Shown here piece after piece: positions 8,768-15,930 of a DNA stretch of 20,345 nt (position 1 is its first letter; every line of letters starts with the position of its first letter). The notes under the pieces are model-generated. The model worked only from the letters and a program-made list of their open reading frames with translations. It did no database searches and had not been told where the DNA came from. Origin of the DNA: UBA1181 sp045113275 (GTDB taxonomy: Bacteria > Bacteroidota > Bacteroidia > Bacteroidales > Paludibacteraceae); the NCBI GenBank assembly GCA_045113275.1, contig JBGUIU010000265.1:1-20345 (forward strand), written 5' to 3'. Both the position numbers and the translations under genes were made by a program.

Positions 8768-9112
8768 ATGAAAACTTTTCTTCACATCTTAATCGGTTTT
8801 GTGCTGGGTATCGTTTGTACTCTCGGCGTGCTTGCTGTTATAGCTGCAGCTACTTCTGCTAATTCAAGAAGCGAAATCAAAGTGCCCATCAGCTACTTTG
8901 ATGCTAAAACCAAGAAAGGCAAAGTACGTCTTCATACCGGGATGCCTAAAGACTCGGTCCTCATGCTTTGCGGCGAACCCGATGAATTCAGGTCATCCAC
9001 AATTCAAGGACACAATATGGAGCATGCAGGTTATATGGTCAAAGACAGGTATGTTTCCGATTTGGAGTTCACTTTTATTGATGGTGTTTTAACTGATTAC
9101 TCTCAACTATAA
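8768..9112 (+). CDS. Small membrane-anchored BamE/SmpA-like protein
   Basis: A 114-residue protein beginning at the ATG at 8768; an upstream in-frame TTG at 8720 overlaps the previous gene and adds a polar tail before the membrane segment, so it is rejected. Residues 4-26 are a hydrophobic N-terminal helix (signal anchor; no clear lipobox follows it). The rest shows the BamE/SmpA pattern: a short Gly-rich turn LHTGMPKDSVLMLCGEPDEF, followed by a Tyr-containing strand, then DLEFTFIDGVLTDY. Such domains act in outer-membrane assembly or as general small extracytoplasmic modules. The C-terminal part should be periplasmic. A protein of this kind between two nuclease genes is unexpected; it could be a passenger or a membrane partner. 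The similarity is at pattern level only. Confidence 0.6.
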   Translation: MKTFLHILIGFVLGIVCTLGVLAVIAAATSANSRSEIKVPISYFDAKTKKGKVRLHTGMPKDSVLMLCGEPDEFRSSTIQGHNMEHAGYMVKDRYVSDLEFTFIDGVLTDYSQL

Positions 9113-9124
9113 TCATTAATAATT

Positions 9125-11104
9125 ATGGCAAAGAATAGTAATGATCTAAAGTCGTTATCAGAAATTTTTTCCGATCAAACAAGATTTATCATTCCTGATT
9201 ATCAAAGGGGTTATTCCTGGGGAGATGAACAATTAATAGCTCTTTGGGAGGATCTTGAGAACATGCCCGATAATCGTGATCATTATACAGGAATGTTTAC
9301 TTTTAATGAGACGGTAGAGAAAAACGTATATTATGTTGTGGATGGGCAGCAGCGCTTGACAACCTTCATAATTCTTATCAATGAAATCCTGGCTCGTCTG
9401 AATGCAGGAATACAAGGAGGTAAAACAGTCGACGAATACAGAAATCAATATCTGTATTTTAAGCGATTTGGAGAAAGCTATAATAAATATCGTTTTCAAT
9501 ACAGTGTTGATGACCCCAGTGATGCGTATTTCAAGACAAAGATACTTGGGCAGACAAACACTGCCGCACCTAATCAGCCGACTCAGACTTTATATACTCA
9601 AAATCTAGGAAACGCTAAGTCTTTTTTCGAGAATAAATTAAAGGAATACAATCAAAAAGATTTGGGAGCCCTTTTCTTGAAAGTCACAGAACGCTTAAAA
9701 TTCAATGAATATTGGATTGACGACTTGAATGATGTCTATGTTACCTTCGAAACGATGAATAACCGTGGGAAAAAGCTATCCACGCTGGAGCTGTTAAAGA
9801 ATCGTCTGATATATCTTACGACATTGTTTGAATCAGACTCAAATGAAGAAGCCCTACAAAATGATGTAGACAATTTAAGAAGAGACATCAATAACGCGTG
9901 GAAGACTATTTATAGTTATTTAGGCAAGAGTATTCAAAAAAAACTAAACGATGACGATTTCTTGCGCGACCATTGGATTATGTATTATCATTATGATCGA
10001 GGCCAGTCCAATGTGTTCAAAAACGAACTTCTTTCTGAAATATTCACAGCCAAAGAGGTATTGAATGATAATCTTAGTTTACAAAATATAAAAGATTATG
10101 TTGTTAGTTTGCAGAACAGCATAGTGTATTGGTTTAATATCAACTGCCCAGACGAAAGTTCTTTACCAGATGAAGAAAAAATATGGCTGAGACGACTGAA
10201 CAGAGTTGGAATAGGCAGTTTTCGACCTCTGATCATGGCTGCTTATCTCAAACAAAGTCCTCAAGACGATATTCCTGGATTATTGGGCGCATGTGAAAGG
10301 TTTCGGTTTTTGATTGTTAATGTCTATGGCAGACGTTCCAATACATCAGATTATCATTTTTATCGTTGTGCGCATGATTATTACGTGAACGAGCCTAATT
10401 TCTCGACCGTTCAACAATTGATTAACGATATTAATAACAATACGGACTATTGGCTTAGTATTGAGAACTTCGTTGTTAATGCTGTTGACAGATATAATAA
10501 AAGGGAGGGTTTTTATTCATGGTCGGGCTTAAGGTATTTCCTTTATGAATACGAAAGAGACCTTCAATTGCAAACAAGTGGCGGTGATAAAAAGGTATCA
10601 TGGGATAACTTTGAGCAAAATCAGAAAAACAAGATTTCGATTGAGCACATTTATCCTCAAACCGCTGATGATAATTATTGGACATCTCGCTTTACCACTG
10701 AAGAAGATGAGGAGTTAGTCCATTCCTTAGGCAATCTTCTTCTATTGAGCGTGCCGAAGAATTCGGAAGAGCAAAACTTCGGTTTTGATGTTAAGAAGAC
10801 CACTACTTATGATAACCAGCGAAAAATTGTTCATAACGGGTATGATAATGGTTCTCATAGTGAAATCAGAGTGGCACAGTATAAAGAATGGACTCCTAAA
10901 GAGATTATTGAGCGAGGGAAACATATGTTGGAGTTCCTAAAAAATCATTGGAATATTGATCATGATTTCACAGACGACGAAGTCAGATTGATACTGAATG
11001 ATAAATCCAATACATCAAAGCAGATCAAACAAAATGCTGCTGTCTCATTTTCTCCTCTTGATGAGGAAATCCCCGAGTGGATGAATGACGGCAGCGAAAG
11101 CTAA
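9125..11104 (+). CDS. GmrSD-like DUF262 and DUF1524 (HNH) nuclease
   Basis: A 659-residue fused protein of the GmrS-GmrD family. The N-terminal DUF262 part (ParB-like NTPase fold) carries IIPDYQRGYSW near residue 19, the hallmark DGQQR at 73-77 and NNRGKKLSTLELLKN around residue 210. The C-terminal DUF1524 part carries the His-Asn-Asn nuclease centre: IEHIYP with His508, SLGNLLLL with Asn537 and Asn546 a few residues on. Characterised members are type IV restriction enzymes that cut DNA with modified (for example glucosylated hydroxymethyl) cytosine; other relatives such as SspE and BrxU work beside DNA-modification defences. Both catalytic centres look intact. The gene starts 12 bases after the BamE-like gene and is followed by an AT-rich hairpin and T-tract. 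Together with the type ISP enzyme it would extend protection to phages that escape restriction by base modification; that pairing is inference. Confidence 0.88.
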   Translation: MAKNSNDLKSLSEIFSDQTRFIIPDYQRGYSWGDEQLIALWEDLENMPDNRDHYTGMFTFNETVEKNVYYVVDGQQRLTTFIILINEILARLNAGIQGGKTVDEYRNQYLYFKRFGESYNKYRFQYSVDDPSDAYFKTKILGQTNTAAPNQPTQTLYTQNLGNAKSFFENKLKEYNQKDLGALFLKVTERLKFNEYWIDDLNDVYVTFETMNNRGKKLSTLELLKNRLIYLTTLFESDSNEEALQNDVDNLRRDINNAWKTIYSYLGKSIQKKLNDDDFLRDHWIMYYHYDRGQSNVFKNELLSEIFTAKEVLNDNLSLQNIKDYVVSLQNSIVYWFNINCPDESSLPDEEKIWLRRLNRVGIGSFRPLIMAAYLKQSPQDDIPGLLGACERFRFLIVNVYGRRSNTSDYHFYRCAHDYYVNEPNFSTVQQLINDINNNTDYWLSIENFVVNAVDRYNKREGFYSWSGLRYFLYEYERDLQLQTSGGDKKVSWDNFEQNQKNKISIEHIYPQTADDNYWTSRFTTEEDEELVHSLGNLLLLSVPKNSEEQNFGFDVKKTTTYDNQRKIVHNGYDNGSHSEIRVAQYKEWTPKEIIERGKHMLEFLKNHWNIDHDFTDDEVRLILNDKSNTSKQIKQNAAVSFSPLDEEIPEWMNDGSES

Positions 11105-11112
11105 TCGCTATT

Positions 11113-11148
11113 AGATTATTTGATATAAATATCTGTAAGTTTTTTTTT
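11113..11148 (+). terminator. AT-rich terminator-like hairpin after the GmrSD-like gene
   Basis: AGAT-T-ATTT (11113-11121) pairs with AAATATCT (11127-11134) around a 5-base loop with one bulged T. Nine Ts (11140-11148) follow after a 5-base gap. The stem is AT-only apart from one G-C pair and so weak, but the position, just past a stop codon and before a new gene, suits an operon end. Confidence 0.35.
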
Positions 11149-11167
11149 ACATAAGGAATATATTCAA

Positions 11168-11419
11168 ATGAATATTGGATTAATCATTACGATATGTGCT
11201 ATTGGCGCTCTTTTACTTTTGATGAGAGTAGTGAATAATGCGCCGACCAAAGGAGACGGCAAAGATAAGAACAGTAATGTAAAAAGCCCAAATAAATTTT
11301 ATGTGCTGTTCTTGGTTATTGTTTTTATCATAGGTTATCTCTTTATGAATTTTCAAATGTGTTCCGATTCAAATTACAGCGGAGACTCTATTGAAGAAAC
11401 AATCCGTCATGGTGATTGA
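11168..11419 (+). CDS. Small protein with two membrane helices, unknown function
   Basis: An 83-residue protein with hydrophobic segments at about 3-21 and 44-63, joined by a short Lys/Asn/Gly-rich loop, and a short acidic C-terminal tail. The loop RVVNNAPTKGDGKDKNSNVK is basic and is probably cytoplasmic, which would put both ends outside. I do not recognise a family. It lies between the terminator-like hairpin at 11113-11148 and the sigma-54 promoter at 11431-11447, so it may be transcribed separately from both neighbours. No clear promoter of the TAnnTTTG type precedes it. A membrane peptide next to a membrane motor operon could be an accessory, but a stand-alone toxin-like small membrane protein is equally possible. 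Its length and clean hydrophobic pattern favour a real gene. Confidence 0.6.
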   Translation: MNIGLIITICAIGALLLLMRVVNNAPTKGDGKDKNSNVKSPNKFYVLFLVIVFIIGYLFMNFQMCSDSNYSGDSIEETIRHGD

Positions 11420-11430
11420 AATATACATAT

Positions 11431-11447
11431 TTGGCATGATTCTTGCA
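11431..11447 (+). promoter_or_regulatory. Sigma-54 (RpoN) promoter for the Zorya-like operon
   Basis: TTGGCATGATTCTTGCA matches the sigma-54 consensus YTGGCACGRNNNTTGCW at every fixed position but one (T for C). The invariant GG (11433-11434) and GC (11445-11446) are exactly 10 bases apart, as sigma-54 requires. Counting from the -12 base, transcription would begin near 11458, leaving about 32 nt before the zorA-like ATG at 11490. Use of this promoter would need an enhancer-binding activator; I see no obvious binding repeats in the bases upstream, which are mostly the 83-aa gene. Confidence 0.65.
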
Positions 11448-11489
11448 CAACACTTTTTAACAATTAACATAAACTAGTCAAACAAAGAT

Positions 11490-13139
11490 ATGGTCCTAAC
11501 AATCGCCCTGTGCTTAGTAATAGTCATTGTTTTCGCGCTTTTCTGGTACTTGATTAGAAAATGGGAGAACGATCTTAATGAAGTTTTACTTAAACACAAA
11601 AGAATAATTGAATATTTCCCGTCTATTATATCAACCCTTGGTGTACTTGGAACATTCATCGGCATCACTATCGGTCTGATCGGATTTGACACTGCTGATC
11701 TCAATGCCAGCATTCCCAAACTTCTGGAAGGCTTAAAAACCGCCTTCTTTACATCCCTGTTGGGTATGTTTGGCTCCATCATTCTTTCCTCCAGAGTTAA
11801 TAGGCTTTTCGATCAAAACGGTGCCTCTGATGCGGAAACAGCTGCTGCTCGTATCGTAAGTGCCGTCGAATTAATGAGCCGTGTCAATAATGAGGGTATA
11901 GGGGAAATCAAAGGTCTCTTTGACAGTTATTGTGACTCTTTTGATCAACAGACTGAAAGCCAAAGAGTTTTCCACCGCACTGTCGGCAACAACTTTGATA
12001 TCATCAAGCAGAATGACACTGCACTCGCTACTGTTATTGAAAAACTGGCCAATGAATTAACCGGTTTCTCGGGTAAAGTCGATTCGCTCAACAATTCTAT
12101 CGGAACATTGATCGATCTCCAGCGAAGCCAGGAAACTGCTGTTGCCAACATCAAGGGCAGCACAGACAGTATTGTACAGTCCCTCGGTAATGTCGAGGAG
12201 CAGAACGATACGCAAAAGGCCGCACTCGTCTCTATCGCGGCTCAGACTGTTGCCATTAGCAAGATCGGCGACAACGTCTCTGAAATGCTCGATATCAGTG
12301 AGGCCATGAACAGTTCACAATCTGAAATAGCCTCAGAGGTGAAGACCTTCGGAGAACGGCTACATGCGGAGGTAATTGAGATTGAGGACGGCATGGATAA
12401 GACTAACAAGCTGCTTACCGAGAAATTCGATGAATTCTCAGAGCTGCTGAAAAAGAGCAATACCGAGGCTCTTGTAGAAGTGATGAAGAAAGTCACGGAG
12501 GAATTCCAGAAACAGATGGACGCTCTCATCAGCAAGCTTATCCAGGAGAATTTCGACCAGCTCAACAAAAGCGTCGAGCGTCTTAACACCTGGCAGCAGG
12601 AAAACAAGGAAATGATAGCCTCTCTGACCAGCCAATACAAGCAAATGGCTACGAACTTTGAGGCTACCTCAACTTCGCTCACTAAGGTTAAGGATGACAC
12701 TCAAATGCTCGTAAGCGACGGCGGAAAGCTGCGCCAACTTATTGACTCGCTTAACCAGGTCATCATTGAGGATGAGAAATTCATCAAACTCACTTCCGAT
12801 CTTCAATCTACCGCGTCGCTCACCCAACACAACATGGAAGTTTTTGATAAGGCGACTAACGATCTCAACAACTGGGTGCGCAAACAGCGTGACTTTGTCG
12901 ACGGTGTACAGGTACTTCTTGCCAAGCTGGAGGAAATTAGCAAAATCAAAGACTATAACGAGCAATTCTGGCAAGGCACCAAGAAACAGATGGAAGAGGG
13001 CGTCGGTATAATTAAGAGGAGTACGGACACTCTTAACAACCAGCTTACGGAAATCGACCGTAGATTCTATGCCCGATTGAGCACAACGCTTGCAGAGCTG
13101 GACGCATGTATTACCTCGCTCGTTCAACAAAAACGATAA
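11490..13139 (+). CDS. zorA: ZorA-like MotA/TolQ/ExbB-family channel protein with coiled-coil tail
   Basis: A 549-residue membrane protein. Three predicted membrane helices lie at about 2-22, 44-65 and 84-101; the second and third carry the Gly/Ser/Thr-rich faces (STLGVLGTFIGITIGLIGF and KTAFFTSLLGMFGSIILSS) typical of MotA/ExbB proton-channel subunits. From about residue 110 to the end the protein is polar, mostly helical and coiled-coil-like, forming the long cytoplasmic tail that distinguishes ZorA from ordinary TolQ/ExbB. In Zorya defence, ZorA and ZorB form an inner-membrane, ion-driven rotary motor that detects phage entry and passes the signal inward through the tail. The gene leads the operon behind a sigma-54-type promoter and is followed after 6 bases by the ZorB-like gene. 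JetA-like or generic TolQ proteins are alternatives, but the ZorB and HNH neighbours favour Zorya. Confidence 0.85.
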   Translation: MVLTIALCLVIVIVFALFWYLIRKWENDLNEVLLKHKRIIEYFPSIISTLGVLGTFIGITIGLIGFDTADLNASIPKLLEGLKTAFFTSLLGMFGSIILSSRVNRLFDQNGASDAETAAARIVSAVELMSRVNNEGIGEIKGLFDSYCDSFDQQTESQRVFHRTVGNNFDIIKQNDTALATVIEKLANELTGFSGKVDSLNNSIGTLIDLQRSQETAVANIKGSTDSIVQSLGNVEEQNDTQKAALVSIAAQTVAISKIGDNVSEMLDISEAMNSSQSEIASEVKTFGERLHAEVIEIEDGMDKTNKLLTEKFDEFSELLKKSNTEALVEVMKKVTEEFQKQMDALISKLIQENFDQLNKSVERLNTWQQENKEMIASLTSQYKQMATNFEATSTSLTKVKDDTQMLVSDGGKLRQLIDSLNQVIIEDEKFIKLTSDLQSTASLTQHNMEVFDKATNDLNNWVRKQRDFVDGVQVLLAKLEEISKIKDYNEQFWQGTKKQMEEGVGIIKRSTDTLNNQLTEIDRRFYARLSTTLAELDACITSLVQQKR

Positions 13140-13145
13140 TTAACC

Positions 13146-13883
13146 ATGGCAAAGCACAATGTCTGGATGTCGGTTTCCGACCTGATGACAGGTCTGATGG
13201 TGATTTTTCTTTTCATCGCCGTTGCCTATATGAGCAAGGTCGATGAAAACCAGACTGTCCTCAAAGATTTTGTGGAAACAAAGCACCAGCTCCATGACAA
13301 ATTGGTCAATGAGTTCAAAGGGGACACTGCCAAATGGAAAATGTCCATCGATGGCGACCTTTCCATGAAGTTCAATAACCCCAGTGTGCTATTCGCTCAA
13401 GGATCATACCAGCTCACCGATGAATTCAAACAGATTCTCGACGAGTTCTTGCCGAAGTATTTCAACATCCTGCTAAATGACAGCTTGCGCTCACATATTC
13501 AAGAGATACGCATCGAGGGACATACTGATGATTTGGCGGCATACAGTTTTGATCCTGACCCCTATATCAGTAACATCATCCTTTCTCAGCAGCGCTCGCT
13601 TAGCGTGATGAGATACTTCTTGGCCTCTGATACTTACCACAGCTATAACCCGCAGCAACAAGCACTTTTGCGCTACTGGTTTACAGTCAATGGACTGTCT
13701 TATGGCAAGCCTCTTGACAGCGACGGTAATCTCATTAATCCCATTGAGAACCCTAAAGCCGAAATGGATAGGGACAAATCACGTCGTGTCGAGTTCCGGA
13801 TTGTCACGACAGATAAGGATGTGCTAGAGAACTTTGTCAACAAAAACCTTTCAAAAGACGATGGCAAAGAAGATTCAAAATAA
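13146..13883 (+). CDS. zorB: ZorB-like OmpA-domain stator protein
   Basis: A 245-residue protein with one N-terminal membrane helix (about 13-29) preceded by SVSD, where Asp12 is in the position of the ion-carrying aspartate of MotB/ExbD-type proteins. A periplasmic OmpA/MotB peptidoglycan-binding domain follows, with EGHTDD at 124-129, LSQQR at 146-150 and RRVEFR at 213-218, all expected ligand-binding or core motifs. An insertion between the second and third motifs (about 155-205) is longer than in MotB. It should anchor the ZorA-like channel to the cell wall. The start lies 6 bases after the preceding stop, and its last 23 bases overlap the HNH gene, so the three genes are almost certainly translated together. 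Short length and the intact Asp argue for a working ZorB rather than a flagellar MotB, and no flagellar genes are near. Confidence 0.87.
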   Translation: MAKHNVWMSVSDLMTGLMVIFLFIAVAYMSKVDENQTVLKDFVETKHQLHDKLVNEFKGDTAKWKMSIDGDLSMKFNNPSVLFAQGSYQLTDEFKQILDEFLPKYFNILLNDSLRSHIQEIRIEGHTDDLAAYSFDPDPYISNIILSQQRSLSVMRYFLASDTYHSYNPQQQALLRYWFTVNGLSYGKPLDSDGNLINPIENPKAEMDRDKSRRVEFRIVTTDKDVLENFVNKNLSKDDGKEDSK

Positions 13884-14709
13884 CGACGATCGTCCCGAGC
13901 CCATTTATGGTTTCCAACAGTTGAGGGAAGCCCTTACAAAAATGGGATACATCGTTGAGGAAGGTAATCCATACAAGCCGATACAGATCAAGGACGTTGA
14001 CATCAATGAACTCCAGAAGATGGAGTTCACCGATGAAGGCATTTTTGTCATTGATGAGACGGACGGAAAGAGACATCAGGTGTTCCTCTATAAACGTCGT
14101 TATCATCTGGAAAGGTACGGTAAACCCCGCTTCCATATCCGTAAATGCTTAACCATCCGTGAGTTCATGGAATCCGGTAGCTTAAGAACCGAATATCGCC
14201 GTGCCAATACCGAACCCGTGAGAGTGATCGATTGGGATAACGGTGACGATGATGTAGATGTGGATGAATTGCCCTTGTGCAAAAACTGTTTAGCTGAAAT
14301 CGTTGAAACCCTTGGAAATAATCCAGATATTTCCAAAGATACCACATCCGCTGAATTCGTAGAGCTTCTTAAGCAGATGAACACTGTCGATGAGGAAGTC
14401 CCTGAAGTGGTCGATGTCGATATCAGGGGATACACAAGGGATTGGGAAGAAATCAGCTACAATTATAGGAAAGAGAAAAACTTTACTTGTGAGAAATGCG
14501 GCATCGAGATTCCTCTGGATCTCCAATTCTTGCATACGCATCACAAGAACGGTAACAAAACAGACAACCGCAAGGAAAACCTGCAGTGCCTGTGCATCCG
14601 TTGTCATGCTAACATAGACGACAAGCACCGAGAAAACTTTTCTTGGGGTCAGCGAAGGGTTATGCTTGAAGTTTTCAATCGTTTACATCCCGGTGACGAT
14701 CTGCCATAG
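13861..14709 (+). CDS. HNH endonuclease, comparable with ZorE of type II Zorya
   Basis: A 282-residue protein using the ATG at 13861; a TTG at 13834 is in frame but lies deeper in the previous gene. The C-terminal part is a classical Cys-type HNH nuclease: Cys210/Cys213, HTHHKNGN at 225-232, Asn240, Cys245/Cys248 and His249. The N-terminal two thirds is an alpha/beta domain of unknown family with an isolated CxxC (140/143), perhaps one half of another zinc site. Type II Zorya consists of ZorA, ZorB and the HNH nuclease ZorE, and this protein follows the first two with a 23-base overlap, so the same role (cutting or nicking DNA after the motor is triggered) is likely. HNH proteins are diverse and I cannot confirm that the N-terminal domain matches ZorE, so no symbol is assigned. 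Confidence 0.82.
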   Translation: MAKKIQNNDDRPEPIYGFQQLREALTKMGYIVEEGNPYKPIQIKDVDINELQKMEFTDEGIFVIDETDGKRHQVFLYKRRYHLERYGKPRFHIRKCLTIREFMESGSLRTEYRRANTEPVRVIDWDNGDDDVDVDELPLCKNCLAEIVETLGNNPDISKDTTSAEFVELLKQMNTVDEEVPEVVDVDIRGYTRDWEEISYNYRKEKNFTCEKCGIEIPLDLQFLHTHHKNGNKTDNRKENLQCLCIRCHANIDDKHRENFSWGQRRVMLEVFNRLHPGDDLP

Positions 14710-14754
14710 TAGATATCGAAACATAATTATTAACATTTTATATTTCATTTAGAT

Positions 14755-15411
14755 ATGGGAAATCATGACCTTATAAAAACTGGAGAAGAAATCAAAGTGT
14801 TTATTACCATGCTTCCTTCTTACATAAAAGACAAAAGTTTAAATAATTATGATGCAAAAGATCATCTTATAAAATATAATATTTGGAAAGAGCGAGTATT
14901 AGAGTTAGTAAGCAGCAAGGCACCATCTAAATTTCGTGTTTTTGAAAGACTTTTCGAAGATGTTGAGAGAGATAATAATACCTCCCCATTTTCGCAAATA
15001 ATGGGTAAACTGTATGTTATTTTGGACAACACAGAACAATCCTGTGATAATGGCGGCAAGCCAATCACCGATGGTAATAAAGGCAAGCTCAAGATAACGA
15101 AAACATCGGATGAAACAGGTGAAGAAATCGATGTTGAAGGTTTAACAGATGGGCATATCCATATCTATAACCAGCAATTTCAACATCAGGCTGTCAATAT
15201 AGATGTTTTTGTACAATCAATCAAGAGCGAGCTTTCAGATGAACAGATTAAACAACTTACAGAAATAATTAAAAGTAATGCGGATAGTAAATCTAAAAAG
15301 AAATCTATCTTTGATAAGCTCTTATCTTTTGGATCAGACGTTGCTGCAAAAATTCTTGCTGAATTGATTACAAAACCGGAGATTTTCGGTGTGCTTTTTC
15401 CTGGTTCATAA
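14755..15411 (+). CDS. Unrecognised helical protein with hydrophobic C-terminal segment
   Basis: A 218-residue protein. Residues about 1-95 look alpha-helical and charged. A Gly/Asp-rich middle (about 97-135, GGKPITDGNKGKLKI then EVEGLTDGHIHIYNQ-like strand) leads into a helix pair (VFVQSIKSELSDEQIKQLTE). After a lysine-rich stretch, residues about 190-218 (FGSDVAAKILAELITKPEI) are hydrophobic but too short and polar for a sure membrane helix; they could associate with membrane. No catalytic motif is visible and no family is recognised. It is more AT-rich than the ZorB and HNH genes, lies 45 bases after the HNH stop and 22 before the next gene. Its place between the motor genes and the cold-shock gene suggests an accessory, regulator or immunity-like part, which is inference only. 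Confidence 0.65.
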   Translation: MGNHDLIKTGEEIKVFITMLPSYIKDKSLNNYDAKDHLIKYNIWKERVLELVSSKAPSKFRVFERLFEDVERDNNTSPFSQIMGKLYVILDNTEQSCDNGGKPITDGNKGKLKITKTSDETGEEIDVEGLTDGHIHIYNQQFQHQAVNIDVFVQSIKSELSDEQIKQLTEIIKSNADSKSKKKSIFDKLLSFGSDVAAKILAELITKPEIFGVLFPGS

Positions 15412-15433
15412 CCATTGATATCACCCGTTTTAT

Positions 15434-15865
15434 ATGCTTTTCACTGAAGAAATCATAAGTCGAAGGCTTAACCTTATCGTACAGAACGATTTCGACTGGC
15501 TCCAGTTGTTTGATAGCCGCGAACACAGAAACGAGTTACAGATTGTCCTCAATGACGACAATATGGATTTCTTCTATCCGAACTGGAGAATTGAATACGA
15601 TCCCGATAACCTGCCCGCCACCCTTGACGAAATAGTCGCTGACCGCTTCAATACCATCAACGTCACTATTTCTGAAGGTGTATCATTCAACGATGGAGAA
15701 GGTGAGTACAAAGTCACCGCCTTTGCCATCGCCTTTCCAGTGGATGAGGACAAGTTCGGAATCTCTTCTGAAAGCATAGTCTATGCCCGGTTGTTCTACC
15801 AAGTTTCACCTGACCTGCCCGACTGTTGTTTACAGAACAGCTCATCGACTTCTACGCAGGCATGA
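15434..15865 (+). CDS. Small acidic protein, paralogue of the 19483 gene, with frame-disrupted C-terminus
   Basis: A 143-codon frame. Residues about 17-60 align with the 137-aa protein at 19483-19896: NDFDWLQLFD against ENFWDWMDLFD, and MDFFYPNW against LDAFFPDW. The family is unrecognised. The last codons (LQNSSSTSTQA) look like out-of-frame sequence: in the -1 frame, from 15832 to TAG 15883-15885, the DNA reads TEQLIDFYAGMITAFEQ, which resembles the C-terminus LIDFYSELQELYEK of the 118-aa protein at 19899. The two loci share 15 identical bases (15841-15855 and 20211-20225). So this gene is either frameshifted near 15830, or a fusion left by a deletion between two neighbouring genes of that kind. 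The N-terminal three quarters are well formed and could still be functional. It sits directly before the cold-shock-domain gene. Confidence 0.6.
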   Translation: MLFTEEIISRRLNLIVQNDFDWLQLFDSREHRNELQIVLNDDNMDFFYPNWRIEYDPDNLPATLDEIVADRFNTINVTISEGVSFNDGEGEYKVTAFAIAFPVDEDKFGISSESIVYARLFYQVSPDLPDCCLQNSSSTSTQA

Positions 15866-15930
15866 TAACAGCATTCGAACAATAGTTGTACAAAATCTGT
15901 TCTAGGACCAACACTAAAAATAGTAATCAT

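Noticed and set aside
13834..13860. TTG start for the HNH protein
   Set aside because: It would lengthen the overlap with the ZorB-like gene to 50 bases; the ATG at 13861 gives a shorter, more usual overlap.
11490..13883. Flagellar MotAB or TonB-system ExbBD
   Set aside because: The long coiled-coil tail on the channel subunit, the OmpA domain on the partner and the overlapping HNH nuclease fit Zorya; no flagellar or TonB genes are present.
15821..15840. Programmed -1 frameshift in the 143-aa gene
   Set aside because: The local sequence has no canonical X-XXY-YYZ slippery heptamer and no obvious stimulatory hairpin, so mutation, deletion fusion or sequencing error is more likely.
15886..15930. 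TTG start for the cold-shock-domain protein
   Set aside because: The 15 added residues precede the domain and look like leader sequence; the ATG at 15931 starts directly before the fold.
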